A stretch of DNA of 64,000 bases, from positions 62,001 to 126,000 of the forward strand of contig CAMYNW010000002.1 of NCBI GenBank assembly GCA_947259885.1, in the 5' to 3' direction. Position 1 is the first letter of the stretch, and every line of letters begins with the position of its first letter. Source of the DNA: an uncultured Gammaproteobacteria bacterium (lineage in GTDB: Bacteria > Pseudomonadota > Gammaproteobacteria > Arenicellales > Poriferihabitantaceae). Below the pieces are notes generated by a model, which had not been told where the DNA came from, made no database searches, and saw nothing but the letters and a program-made list of their open reading frames with translations. Of the stretch, positions 25,636-34,839 are shown piece by piece. A program made the translations under genes and the position numbers.

Positions 25636-26382
25636 ATGCGAATCTATATTGAAGCTGGAGGGTCTTTAAAAAAAGTAGACAAGTGTAATACTCCCAGACC
25701 AGGCCACCAAGGTTCCGTTATAAGCTTACAAAGATGTTACAAAGCAGTGGGTTTGTGTTTACCGTTTATTTTAGTATTGTCCTCGCATGCATTATACGGT
25801 CAACAATCATCAGATATTAAGAAAAGCAACATCAGTGGTTCGCCAGAGTCACCTCGACGCCATTCGAGAATAAAGAATACTCTAGATCTGGAGGATGATG
25901 AGGCGCTCAGAATATACGGCATTGTGCGCTCGTCTTTAGCGGAAGGTATAGCGGCCTATACAATGAAAAAATACAAGGGGTTTCAGGAACTAAGGCAGTT
26001 CAACACCGTACCTTATCGGTCCAGTTCTCATGGAAATAGCTATTTGAATAATTATGCCAATGATATTGGTGTGGCTTATGGTAAGTATGAAAGGGCGGGC
26101 GTGCTTCCTTAAGGTTCGATAATATTTAAAGATAGCTTTAGCGTGGCAGCTAACAATGAAATCATCCTGGAACCACTTTTTATAATGCAGAAAATTCATA
26201 AGGGATTTAATCCTGTGAGTGGAGACTGGAAATACGTTCAGATCAATCCTACAGCGCAGGTTCTCGGCGAGACAAATGGAACGGGAAGCGAAAAAGTCGA
26301 GTACTGTATTGGATGCCATTTGGCCAGAGAGCAGAATGATCATCTTTTTTATCTGCCCGAGAAAAACAGAGTTATTCAGTAA
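25636..26382 (+). pseudogene. Cytochrome P460-family gene interrupted by one in-frame stop
   Basis: The frame reads through a signal-like segment (about residues 36-54), SSSHGNSYLNNYAND and YGKYERAGVLP, then TAA at 26110-26112, and continues in the same frame with GSIIFKDSFSV, LFIMQKIHKGFN, GDWKYVQINP and the haem motif CIGCH (26305-26319), ending at 26382. All these blocks fit the cytochrome P460 family in order. The stop falls in the conserved P-x-G-S turn, so one codon is changed. Relatives are periplasmic c-type haem proteins that oxidise hydroxylamine or bind NO. Expression as two parts or stop readthrough is unlikely; a recent nonsense mutation or read error is the simplest reading. The start is weakly supported. 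Confidence 0.8.
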
Positions 26383-27008
26383 GTATCCAGATATAAACTG
26401 GCATGTGGTGATTTCGGGGACAGTATATTTAGTTCAAATGCTATGTTTTTAGCTACATCGATTTTGTCCTATTCGCGTTACGAGTATCGAGAAAATATGT
26501 ACACTTCACTCTGACCCCAAACTTTTTTGACTATGCCAAATGTAAAGTCCATTGGGCGGAAAGGTGCAGTGGGTTTTTATCTCTTATAGTAACTTTTCGT
26601 TCCGTTGGGTTTGAAACCGCTTTCAGAGAGTTGTTTAAACAGGCTGAGTGCTCTTAGTAACCCTACGAACTTGCGATGATACCAGTGAGTATGATTACTG
26701 TCGCCGTATCTAGACACGCGAAATTCACTATTTCCTGTTAGGATTCGTAACTGGTCTGTTGTACCTCCTTCACCTCCGATTTATACAACAGATCCTTGAA
26801 GTTCCATGGAAGGAACTTTTTTTAACAAATCGTGAGACAAAACCAACAAGCAGCCTGAGGTCAGAGTAAAAACTCTGCACTATCAGAAAAGGCGTTGTCA
26901 CACTGAACCGATGATATACGATCCAGGTCGTGGAATTGGCTGTTATGTGGCAAGCAAGGCGCCCATGGGTATAGACTAAGGGTCTCACCTCACATAGGTT
27001 GAAGAACA
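26383..27008. other. Intergenic stretch with repeats and one start-less frame
   Basis: Repeats: TTTCGGGGACAGTATATTTA (26410), CTCTGACCCCAAACT (about 26511), and GGTCAGAGTAAAAACTCT onward (26866-26925). On the minus strand 26577-26780 is open for 67 codons, reading protein-like sequence (SEFRVSRYGDSNHTHWYHRK, later LSESGFKPNGTK) but with no ATG or credible ribosome-binding site; it may be the tail of a lost gene. I see nothing else. Confidence 0.45.
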
Positions 27009-27410
27009 ATGGCTAGCGAGGGTGGATCTAAAGCCGCACGTAAATTCCCTTATTACTCAGGTGTTACGGCATTTCTTGCTTTTATCGCATGCAACGGCTT
27101 AATTTTGGTGACCGCCGTTTTGGCCATATTTAGGATAGCGCTTAGTATAAATCCTCATGTTCAAGGAGTATTTATAAGCCTCTTTGCCATTCTGACCTCG
27201 GTCCTCATATACAAAGGTTTTAAGCAACATCACAAGATCGGCCCGTTGCTGCTGGGAGGCATCGGAACGCTAGTAATCATTCTGACTATGTATATTTCTT
27301 ATAGTAAACTCATTGAATCAGCCGGACTGTTAGCATTGGTGGTTGCAGCTGGATGGAATTGGTATGTAGCTCGTCGCGAGGGGTTCACGAGTAGTTTGGG
27401 ATCAGAGTGA
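27009..27410 (+). CDS. Four-helix membrane protein, possibly MerC-like
   Basis: The 133-residue protein has about four membrane helices (20-45, 50-68, 75-96, 100-117). The layout and the KQHHKIGPLLLGGIGTLVII stretch between helices resemble MerC-like mercury-resistance proteins, but the paired cysteines of true MerC are missing (only Cys31), so metal transport is not supported. Its C-terminal LGSE and TGA stop come from a TTTGGGATCAGAGTGAAGTG dispersed repeat. The start is ATG at 27009; a ribosome-binding GTTGAAGAAC precedes it. Confidence 0.6.
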   Translation: MASEGGSKAARKFPYYSGVTAFLAFIACNGLILVTAVLAIFRIALSINPHVQGVFISLFAILTSVLIYKGFKQHHKIGPLLLGGIGTLVIILTMYISYSKLIESAGLLALVVAAGWNWYVARREGFTSSLGSE

Positions 27411-27445
27411 AGTGTACTGACTTCCACCGACCCTCAAATTAAGCT

Positions 27446-27910
27446 ATGGAAGACGTATTATTACAACCCACTTTTGTAACATGGGCGTTGATTATATTTG
27501 GTGCAGTTACTTTGACACCGCTAATATTGGCCCAGCTGATTATCCTCACCAAACCACATAGCCAAATGGCAAAGGACATACTTGTCGCTAAAGGCGAAAA
27601 CTGGCGTGACAACACTCACTTTCGATCGGCTCTGGGGTTCGCATGGGCAGATTGGATACTTCTTGTCCCAATCACAATAATAGGAAGCGTTGGTGTGATT
27701 CTAGGCTACGCTTGGGGTTATGTTTTTTGGGGTGCAGCAGGATCGATTTCGCTCTATATCAATATCGCATTGTGGTTCATGGAGAGGGAATACGTTTACC
27801 CTTCTCGTGGGGCGCTTAGTTACTACACCTATTATTGGGGTTTCTTTGTTTACTGGGGAGCCCTTGCCTTAGTTTATTCGGCTATGCGTTTTGGCGGAAT
27901 AGATCTTTGA
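27446..27910 (+). CDS. Conserved-looking four-helix membrane protein
   Basis: A 154-residue protein with helices at about 11-34, 68-85, 88-108 and 125-148, a polar loop KPHSQMAKDILVAKGENWRD that follows helix 1, and aromatic-rich SYYTYYWGFFVYWG near the end. I do not recognise the family. It follows the preceding membrane gene by 35 bases of repeat DNA, so co-transcription is possible. Confidence 0.6.
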   Translation: MEDVLLQPTFVTWALIIFGAVTLTPLILAQLIILTKPHSQMAKDILVAKGENWRDNTHFRSALGFAWADWILLVPITIIGSVGVILGYAWGYVFWGAAGSISLYINIALWFMEREYVYPSRGALSYYTYYWGFFVYWGALALVYSAMRFGGIDL

Positions 27911-28007
27911 GAATTCGCGGTCAGTGCATTAATGTTCAAGTGGTTGGGGGCGGAAAGCTTGGGATTGAATCAATTAAATAGATCTGCCTCAGTTTTTCTC
28001 TACCAAA

Positions 28008-28799
28008 TCAAATATATTGCCAGACACTGTACAGCTCAGGGTTGTCGAGAATATCGCGCAGCGCTTCGTGCAGTATCGTCGCCCAGCGCTCGGCGCCGTC
28101 TTCGCTATCGACCAGATCCTGCCGAATTTCAATCGAAACATGCGGAATGCCGGCCGCCTCGGCGTGATGATCGATGGTGTAATCCGCCGGGTGTTTGCCG
28201 GAATAAGGCTCGTTGTCACCGATATTGAATCCGTCGGGGTGAGCCCGCAGATTTTGCATCAAAGGTACCGGGATCCGCGGATCCTTGTCCCACAAAATAC
28301 CGGCGTGCCACGGACGCGAGAAGCCCGCCATCTCGGGGGTAAAACTGTGTATGGCGATGAGCGCAGGTACCACGCCGCGCTGACGGAAACCACGCAGTGC
28401 CATATCGATGGCCTTGCGATAAGGCGTGTAAAAATCGTGGATGCGTTGACTTCGGTGTGTCGCGGACATGTTCTGGTTGCCGGGGATGGGTATCTTATCG
28501 CTGACCTCAGGCATGACGCTTGGGTCTTCGAGGCTGCGATTGAGATCCACCACCAGGCGTGAGTAGCCCGCAAGCACAGCTGGCGCATTGAGGTGTTCGG
28601 ACAGATGATGAACCAGCTTGCGGGTGCCGATATCGTAAGCGATATGCTGCTCCAGCGCCTCCGGATCGAGACCGAGATTATTCAATGACGCCGGGGTAAG
28701 GTTACTTACATGGTCGCCGACCAGTAAAACCTGGGCCTTACCTTGGTTGTTAATGATTTGATGAGCCGGTGGGTCGCCGGGTCCGATCAATGATTCCAT
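28008..28799 (-). CDS. N-formylglutamate amidohydrolase family protein
   Basis: The 263 residues follow the FGase family: VGDHVSNLTPASLNNLG near the N-terminus (Zn-site region), AYDIGTRKLVHHLSEHLNAPA, YSRLVVDLNRSLEDP, an AIHSFTPEM catalytic segment, and YTIDHHAEAAGIPHVSIEIRQDL. Members release formate from N-formylglutamate at the end of histidine breakdown or act on related amides. No hut genes are nearby, so the physiological substrate is open. The formate link to the dehydrogenase island 25 kb away is only suggestive. Confidence 0.9.
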   Translation of the reverse strand: MESLIGPGDPPAHQIINNQGKAQVLLVGDHVSNLTPASLNNLGLDPEALEQHIAYDIGTRKLVHHLSEHLNAPAVLAGYSRLVVDLNRSLEDPSVMPEVSDKIPIPGNQNMSATHRSQRIHDFYTPYRKAIDMALRGFRQRGVVPALIAIHSFTPEMAGFSRPWHAGILWDKDPRIPVPLMQNLRAHPDGFNIGDNEPYSGKHPADYTIDHHAEAAGIPHVSIEIRQDLVDSEDGAERWATILHEALRDILDNPELYSVWQYI

Positions 28800-28904
28800 C
28801 TGTTCAATGAGTTCGCATAGTTACAGGGATTGTCGAGAATCTGAGGTAGATCTAGTTAATTTAAATCAATTCAAAATAAAAAATAAATATTTTCGGGTAT
28901 TTTA

Positions 28905-28945
28905 GTGAAATCCGGGACAGATCTATTGAAAAAAGATGACGGAGG
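28905..28945. repeat. Dispersed repeats CCGGGACAGATCTATT and GATGACGGAGGGA
   Basis: The first belongs to the GGGACAGATTTATTT family. The second unit, TTGATGACGGAGGGA-like, also occurs after the decarboxylase gene at 3699. The 265-base gap to the next gene otherwise holds only its GGAGG ribosome-binding site (29051-29055). Confidence 0.5.
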
Positions 28946-29064
28946 GATTAAAAGTTGGGAAATGTTAAAGAACTGCATTAAACAATTTCCGCCCACATTT
29001 TTTAACTTAGAACTTTAACCTCAATAAAGACACAAGACTATCCAACATTTGGAGGCTTAAAGAC

Positions 29065-29886
29065 ATGCGATTTAAAGACAAAGTAGCGCTTATTACCGGG
29101 GGTAATTATGGGATCGGTCGTGGGATTGCACTTCAGATGGTGCGCGAAGGCGCGAATGTTGCGATCGTAGCGCGTAACGAGCAAAGAGGCGCTCAGGTGG
29201 TAGCCGAAATTTCCGAATCTGGAGGCAACGGCGAATTTTTTAAAGCGGAGCTGTCATCTGAAGAAACAGTTATCGGCATGATTGATGCAGTCATTGAACA
29301 TTTTGGGCGTCTTGATATCGTGGTCAATAATGCGGGTTGCGGAAGCCAGAACTGCGGAATAGAAGCGGCCGATCCACCAGGGCCCCGGTGGGCAAATTTT
29401 CGTGGCGCCAATCTCGACTCAACCTATTTTGTCAGTGCTCATTCGCTGCCCCATCTCGCCAAATGCGAAGACAGTTCCATCGTTAACATATCGTCAACTG
29501 CGACCTTTCATGGAAATTGGGGATTGTACGGTGTCGCCAAATCCGGTGTCGAAGCATTAACTCGTTCGTTTGCGGCAGAAGCTGCGCCCCTTGGCATTCG
29601 TGTCAATTGCATAAGTCCAGGTTGGATAGGCACCGGTGAAGATGCAGACTCAGCTGCCGCCGGCACAGAAGATGGTGAGTGGAGTCTCCCACCATCATTG
29701 TTAAATCGCATGGGAACGCCTGAGGAAATAGCAACCACTGTTGCTTTTCTTGCGTCAAAAGAGGCGTCATTCATTACTGGTCAGACAATAGTTGTCGATG
29801 GTGGACTAACCATCATTGATTATCCATCCATTCCCACACTCGATAAGGTTGGGCACCGCCTTTATTCTCATTCCCCAAAAAAGTAA
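29065..29886 (+). CDS. Short-chain dehydrogenase/reductase
   Basis: A 273-residue SDR with the cofactor motif TGGNYGIG (residues 12-19), VNNAG, catalytic Ser in ISSTAT and YGVAK, then [15 protein letters not shown] after beta-2 with Arg suggests NADP(H). A GGAGG ribosome-binding site nine bases upstream fixes the ATG. Substrate unknown. Confidence 0.9.
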   Translation: MRFKDKVALITGGNYGIGRGIALQMVREGANVAIVARNEQRGAQVVAEISESGGNGEFFKAELSSEETVIGMIDAVIEHFGRLDIVVNNAGCGSQNCGIEAADPPGPRWANFRGANLDSTYFVSAHSLPHLAKCEDSSIVNISSTATFHGNWGLYGVAKSGVEALTRSFAAEAAPLGIRVNCISPGWIGTGEDADSAAAGTEDGEWSLPPSLLNRMGTPEEIATTVAFLASKEASFITGQTIVVDGGLTIIDYPSIPTLDKVGHRLYSHSPKK

Positions 29887-30137
29887 ATTTTAATAGTGGA
29901 GTCCGGGATCACAGCATTAATATTCAGGTAGAAAACCGAGAATCTAAAAAGATCCTCCAAAAAAAGGAGTTGAAGGAACAAAAAATAGTCATCTTTGGCC
30001 TGGTTGTGAAAATTGTGTGTCAGCACTCCGGTTCTGTGCTTGAAAATCGCTAAACTTTGAAATGTGAAAATATATACTGGTGTAGCAGTCAATTAGCGGT
30101 AAAAGTTTATCAATGAAAGTGACGACAGCGATATTTC

Positions 30138-31346
30138 ATGAATGACAGTAAAGTAGAAGATCAGTCTGGAGTCCCATCAAGCCTCTCTTTCTTCCGAGAG
30201 TTGCCTGCCATAGCGCAACTGTCCTCCGTGTCAAATGTGGCGATGTTCAGATCCGCACCAGCAGATTGGATGATCGTTGTTGCGGATATCAAAGATTCAA
30301 CTTCCGCTGTGTCGTCGGGCAAATACAAGGAAGTCAACATGGCGGCGGGCTGCATCGTTGCGGCGGTCCTCAATGCTACTTCTTCACGCGACGTGCCCTT
30401 CGTTTTCGGTGGAGATGGCGCCAGTTTACTGATCCCCGAACAGTTCTTAGCTGTGACGAAACAGGCACTGATAAGCACCAAAAATATGATTTGGCAGGAG
30501 TTCGGGTTGGAGATGAGAGTAGGACTTGTCCCCATCAGTGATGTGCGTAAGCAGAATTTCGATGTTTTGGTTGCTCGATTTGAATTTAGCCAAGACAATA
30601 ACGTCGCACTATTTCGAGGCGGCGGGATCGAATACGCGGAAAGTCTAGTCAAAGACACACGCACCTGTGAGCAATATTTAGTTCACGAGTCCGAAGCCAA
30701 AGGGCCTCCGAACATGGAAGGATTGTCTTGCCGTTGGGAGCCTCTGACTGCTCGCCATGGCGCGATGTTGTGCATCCTGGTCAGCCCGCGTTCAGCAGGA
30801 TTAAAGGAACAAAGTAATACACTCAGCCATGTGATTGAAACCATCACGAGGATCAGCGGCGGAAATTTGAATTCCTGTAGTCCGGTATCTGAAGACAATA
30901 TGCACTTTCACTGGCCGCCCCGAGGTTTGGTAATGGAAGCAAAGGTAACGCGTGGTCGAAAGAGCTTTGTAAAGCGTTATGTTGAAATCATCGTCAGCAG
31001 TTTTATCCAGCTCATACTGGAGCGATTCGATTTACGCGGAGGCAACTACAATCCACCCGTTTATCGTAAAGAATTGAGAACCAATAGCGACTATTGCCGG
31101 CTCGATGATTCTCTGAGAATGATCCTGGATTGCACTACCAAGCAAATTGAACAGATTGAACATGTCCTTGCCTCCCTGCACGCTCAAGACAAAATCGATT
31201 ATGGTTGTTTTCAAACACAGGAAGCCTTAATGACCTGCCTGGTAGACGACTTAGGCGCGCACCGCCACCTTCATTTCATCGACGGATCGGATGGCGGTTT
31301 CTGGTCTGCTGCGAATGATCTAAAGCAAAGACGCATAAATAGATGA
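30138..31346 (+). CDS. DUF3095 protein, cyclase-like
   Basis: A 402-residue DUF3095 member: ADWMIVVADIKDSTSAV (Asp50), YKEVNMAAGCIVAAVLNAT, VPFVFGGDGASLLIP (Asp93) and LRVGLVPISDVR-like MRVGLVPISD. The two aspartates sit as in class III nucleotide cyclases (DIxxST and GGDG), so the N-terminal half is likely a diverged cyclase domain; the Asn/Arg pair is not evident. The C-terminal half is helical and unassigned. With three further cyclases and a cNMP-binding protein in the window, a signalling role is plausible. Confidence 0.82.
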   Translation: MNDSKVEDQSGVPSSLSFFRELPAIAQLSSVSNVAMFRSAPADWMIVVADIKDSTSAVSSGKYKEVNMAAGCIVAAVLNATSSRDVPFVFGGDGASLLIPEQFLAVTKQALISTKNMIWQEFGLEMRVGLVPISDVRKQNFDVLVARFEFSQDNNVALFRGGGIEYAESLVKDTRTCEQYLVHESEAKGPPNMEGLSCRWEPLTARHGAMLCILVSPRSAGLKEQSNTLSHVIETITRISGGNLNSCSPVSEDNMHFHWPPRGLVMEAKVTRGRKSFVKRYVEIIVSSFIQLILERFDLRGGNYNPPVYRKELRTNSDYCRLDDSLRMILDCTTKQIEQIEHVLASLHAQDKIDYGCFQTQEALMTCLVDDLGAHRHLHFIDGSDGGFWSAANDLKQRRINR

Positions 31347-31438
31347 CCACAGCACTCAATATTAGTCTATGTGAAAAGTTGCCTTAGAATAAACGCTTCG
31401 TTATCTTTTAGTAACCAAACCATAAGGAAGGACTCAAT

Positions 31439-31957
31439 ATGAATGGTGCGATTTTTTTCTCAGGTCAGTACGGCAGCACGGCCCAATATGCAGATTGGAT
31501 CAGCGAGGCGACCGGTCTGCCAATGTTCGCTGTGAACGATGCCAACGCTGATCCATCGAAGTTCGACTATCTGATTCTTGGAAGCTCAGTGATAGTCTAC
31601 AAGCTGTCAATCCGAAAATGGGCGAGAGCGAATTTGGCTAGCATCGAAAACAAACCGACGATCCTGTTCACCGTTTCCGGTGCCCCGGCGGGGGCGAAAC
31701 TCGATGGCTGGATTGCTGGCAGCCTGCCCGAAAGTTTGACTTCGAAGATGAAACATGTTGCGCTGCGCGGCAGACTAAGACCAGCGGAACTAAATTGGTG
31801 GGTTAGGCTGATTCTGAGAATCGGCGCATGGAAGAATGACGACCCCGAAGCTAAGAAGGAAGAGCTACTAGGATTTGACTACATGGACAAATCCAGTATC
31901 AAACCAATTCTGGAACTTGTGCAGCAAATCCAATCTAGTGAGGCAACGCCTTCTTAA
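31439..31957 (+). CDS. Flavodoxin-domain protein (HemG-like)
   Basis: The 172 residues begin with an FMN phosphate loop, SGQYGSTAQYADWIS, then LILGSSVIVYKLSIRKWARAN and TILFTVSGAPAG, as in menaquinone-dependent protoporphyrinogen oxidase HemG and related flavodoxins. RGRLRPAELNWWVRLILR fits the HemG-type long insert. AAGGAAGG precedes the ATG by seven bases. The next gene starts one base after the TAA, so they are coupled. Confidence 0.82.
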   Translation: MNGAIFFSGQYGSTAQYADWISEATGLPMFAVNDANADPSKFDYLILGSSVIVYKLSIRKWARANLASIENKPTILFTVSGAPAGAKLDGWIAGSLPESLTSKMKHVALRGRLRPAELNWWVRLILRIGAWKNDDPEAKKEELLGFDYMDKSSIKPILELVQQIQSSEATPS

Positions 31958-31958
31958 A

Positions 31959-32909
31959 ATGGCGAAACAACTATCCCTATACGTGAAAACACTTAAACCT
32001 CTATCGACACTCTTGCTCTTAATCCTACTCTGCCATCCGTCTTGGTCAGCTGAAGGATTAACTCTGCAGAAAGTCACCGATGACATCTATGCCATCGTGG
32101 GTGAGCTTGGCAACCGCACTGCGGATAATTTAGGCAACAACGCAACCTTTGGGTTCGTTGTGACTGCAGACGGGGTTGTGCTGATTGATTCAGGCGGGAC
32201 TTATCTGGGCGCCCAACAAATTGATCAATTGATTAAGACGGTTACAGATAAACCTGTGATTACAGTAATCAATACCGGAGGACAGGATCATCGCTGGCTA
32301 GGTAATGGATATTATAAAAAGTCAGGGGCCGAGATTATTGCCAGCGAAGAAGCGGTTAATGACCAGAAAGCACGTACTCAGGACCAGTTTATTATGCTGG
32401 GCAATCTGGTAGGAGATAAAGGCCTGGTAGGTACAGACGCTGTCTATGCCGACAAGACATTCACGGATAAATTAGAGCTTATCCGGGGTGACACCACTTT
32501 TATGATTTATCACGTGGGTCAGGCACATACGCCAGGTGACAGTTTTATTTGGCTGCCTAAAGAAGAGGTGATGTTCGCGGGCGACATTGTCTACGTCGAG
32601 CGCATGTTAGGTGTTGGGACCCAGTCAAATAGTAAAAGCTGGGTCGACGTCTATCAGGCAATGGCTGCCCACAATCCACAGCATCTGATTCCGGGACATG
32701 GCCAAGCAACAAATCTGCAACAGGCGAACAAAGATACCTACGATTACTTGGTGTTTTTGCGTAACTCAGTTTCCGAGTTTATGGAAAATGGAGGCGACAT
32801 TACAGATATAAGTAGCGTGGATCAGTCAGAATATAGCTACCTTCTAAATTATGAAACACTCGCTGGCAGAAATGCACAGCAGGTTTTCACCGAAATAGAA
32901 TGGGAGTAG
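31959..32909 (+). CDS. Exported metallo-beta-lactamase-fold protein with altered zinc motif
   Basis: A 316-residue protein with a signal peptide (about 1-31, ending HPSWSA). The MBL fold is clear (VVLIDSGGTYLGAQ, HTPGD, MFAGDIVYVERM, IPGHG) but the first zinc motif HxHxDH is replaced by NTGGQDHRWLGN (residues 105-116), losing the usual histidines, while His190, Asp209 and His247 remain. It may bind one metal or act differently; SoxH-like hydrolases are the nearest comparison. I start at 31959 because the frame upstream overlaps the flavodoxin gene. The next membrane-protein gene follows by 23 bases. Confidence 0.85.
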   Translation: MAKQLSLYVKTLKPLSTLLLLILLCHPSWSAEGLTLQKVTDDIYAIVGELGNRTADNLGNNATFGFVVTADGVVLIDSGGTYLGAQQIDQLIKTVTDKPVITVINTGGQDHRWLGNGYYKKSGAEIIASEEAVNDQKARTQDQFIMLGNLVGDKGLVGTDAVYADKTFTDKLELIRGDTTFMIYHVGQAHTPGDSFIWLPKEEVMFAGDIVYVERMLGVGTQSNSKSWVDVYQAMAAHNPQHLIPGHGQATNLQQANKDTYDYLVFLRNSVSEFMENGGDITDISSVDQSEYSYLLNYETLAGRNAQQVFTEIEWE

Positions 32910-32932
32910 ATGGGTAACGATAGGAATCACGC

Positions 32933-33340
32933 GTGACTGTCAGCCTCTTTTTCAAGTCTCTATCGATGTGGGTGATTATCGCTCTCTGCGCGATCGCTAA
33001 CGGTGTTTTCAGAGAAAATATTCTAGCCCCGGTATTAGGAAAAACGTTAGCATTACCAATGAGCGGATTAAGCTTATCAATAGCTATATTCATAGTCACA
33101 AATCTTTCTTTCTCGCTGATAAACGGCAACGACAAATTGACATATATTCTAATTGGTCTTCAATGGGTTCTTTTAACGCTATTTTTTGAGTTTGTATTTG
33201 GCCATTATGTGGTCGGCAAGTCTTGGACGAGCATTTTTGAAGTTTTCAATATCGTTAAAGGTGACTTATTTTTAGTGGTATTAGTCATAATCTTAGTATC
33301 GCCGCTGTTGGTTGCGATGATAAAAGAGGAATTGAAATAG
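32933..33340 (+). CDS. Four-helix membrane protein
   Basis: The 135-residue protein has helices at about 10-30, 39-58, 67-88 and 110-128, the conserved-looking EFVFGHYVVGKSWTSIFEVFNI turn before the last, and starts with GTG at 32933. It follows the exported MBL protein closely and probably shares its transcript. No function can be assigned. Confidence 0.65.
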   Translation: MTVSLFFKSLSMWVIIALCAIANGVFRENILAPVLGKTLALPMSGLSLSIAIFIVTNLSFSLINGNDKLTYILIGLQWVLLTLFFEFVFGHYVVGKSWTSIFEVFNIVKGDLFLVVLVIILVSPLLVAMIKEELK

Positions 33341-33387
33341 TGATCCCCGATGACCAAATACATTCTGATTAAGGTTTAGAGCGGCCA

Positions 33388-34176
33388 ATGAAGATCAGAC
33401 ATTTTCTGTACAACTCGTTTCTGATAGAAAACGAAAAGACCAAGATTGCCATTGATCCGGGACAAAACCTGTGGATTTTTAATCTCACTAGCCTAATACC
33501 TAAATCAGAATGGGGGGATATCACTCATATTCTAATCACCCATGGTGACCCAGACCATTACTGGCAAGCCGATAGGATGGCGAAAGTTTCCAATGCCCCT
33601 GTTGTTTGTGGAAAGGAATTAACGAAAGTTGAAGGTGGAAAAACGCTTCTAGTAGATCCTCGCGGTAGAGGATTGACATCCTGGATTCTGTTCGAGAAGG
33701 TTTATCCGCTTAATATTGGAGAAACAGTAACTTTGGATGATGTCGAAATCCAAGCCATCAAAACTGTACATGGCCCCATTAGCGTTCCAATCCTCTGGTT
33801 TAAAGTAAAAAAGCAACCCGGTCCTGGAGAACGAACCGGCATTGGCTCTGTGGGTTTCAAAATTACATTTGACGGCAAAACTATTCTGAATCTGGGGGAT
33901 TCAATTTTTCAAGCCGAATGGGAAGGATTAAAACCGGATGTGCTCATGTTACCTATCGGTGGCCTGGGTAAAAATACCTGGACTATGGATGTAGCCGAAG
34001 CAATTGAAGCAGTGAAGCTCATTTCACCTGGAAAAGTTATTCCCTGCCACTACAACGTTCCAATGCTTTGGAAAAAAAACATGGCACCAGCAGACGAGAT
34101 ATTATTCAAACATGGAGTTGAAAAGTTGGGAATCGAATGTTGCATCATGCACAGTGATGACGAAATCAAAATATGA
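33388..34176 (+). CDS. Metallo-beta-lactamase-fold hydrolase (UlaG-like)
   Basis: A 262-residue cytosolic MBL protein: FLIENEKTKIAIDPG at the start, the metal motif THGDPDHYWQA (first His kept, second replaced by Asp), VHGPIS, NLGDSIFQAEW and PCHYNVP. These fit the UlaG-like L-ascorbate-6-phosphate lactonase group, though substrate assignments there are unreliable. The 47-base gap to the membrane-protein gene suggests shared transcription. Confidence 0.85.
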   Translation: MKIRHFLYNSFLIENEKTKIAIDPGQNLWIFNLTSLIPKSEWGDITHILITHGDPDHYWQADRMAKVSNAPVVCGKELTKVEGGKTLLVDPRGRGLTSWILFEKVYPLNIGETVTLDDVEIQAIKTVHGPISVPILWFKVKKQPGPGERTGIGSVGFKITFDGKTILNLGDSIFQAEWEGLKPDVLMLPIGGLGKNTWTMDVAEAIEAVKLISPGKVIPCHYNVPMLWKKNMAPADEILFKHGVEKLGIECCIMHSDDEIKI

Positions 34177-34199
34177 TGCCAGACAGGCGCATCCGGAGC

Positions 34200-34327
34200 A
34201 AAACGGGAGCAGATTTATTTAATCCAAAAGGGAACTCTATCAGGCTTGAGAATTGGGTATAGGCTCCACAATCTCACAAAGACATTGTCATACCAACAAG
34301 TTAATTTTACACTGAGGCCAAACTCCA
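34200..34327. repeat. Dispersed repeats between MBL and zinc-ribbon genes
   Basis: AACGGGAGCAGATTTATTTA (34201) belongs to the GGGACAGATTTATTT family. 34264-34327 matches 4456-4530 over CATTGTCATACCAACAAGTT, then AATTTTACACTGAGGCCAAACTC. Confidence 0.6.
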
Positions 34328-34351
34328 CCACATTTCAAATTGGAGAAGATC

Positions 34352-34723
34352 ATGAAATGCCCAAAATGTAATTCAGATTTCGAGCACGTAAATACACCGT
34401 TTGGAGATGTTGAAAGGTGTTTTTCTTGTAAAGGTTTGTGGTTGGATATGCGTGAGCATGAAGACTTAAAAGAAATTGCCGAGGGGGTGGATACTGGCGA
34501 TCCGGATATTGGCAAGCAATACAATGAAATTGGCGATATATACTGTGCAGTGTGTCCTAACAACAAAATGATAAGGATGGTTGACGCAGAACAACCACAT
34601 ATATGGTTTGAGAGCTGCCCGACTTGCTATGGACGCTTTTACGATGCGGGGGAGCTAATAGATTTTTCTGAACATACTATTGGTGACATAATTAAAAAGT
34701 TCACAGCCAAGGAACGTAATTAG
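34352..34723 (+). CDS. TFIIB-type zinc-ribbon protein
   Basis: A 123-residue protein with two zinc-ribbon-like units: CPKCNSDFEH...CFSCKGLWLD near the start and CAVCPNNKMIRM...ESCPTCYGRFYDAGEL later, giving eight paired cysteines for two zinc ions. This zf-TFIIB family is common in bacteria without defined function; the WLDMREHEDLK-type helix is characteristic. The ATG at 34352 has GGAG seven bases upstream and is preferred over a TTG at 34340. Confidence 0.82.
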   Translation: MKCPKCNSDFEHVNTPFGDVERCFSCKGLWLDMREHEDLKEIAEGVDTGDPDIGKQYNEIGDIYCAVCPNNKMIRMVDAEQPHIWFESCPTCYGRFYDAGELIDFSEHTIGDIIKKFTAKERN

Positions 34724-34839
34724 ATCGATAACAAGAACAGATCTATTCAATATTTAGTTGAATATTTCCTGGATATCATTGTTGAAATTACAGACACTTA
34801 AAATGGAGCCTGATATACAAATATCAGAAAAGCCGTGAT

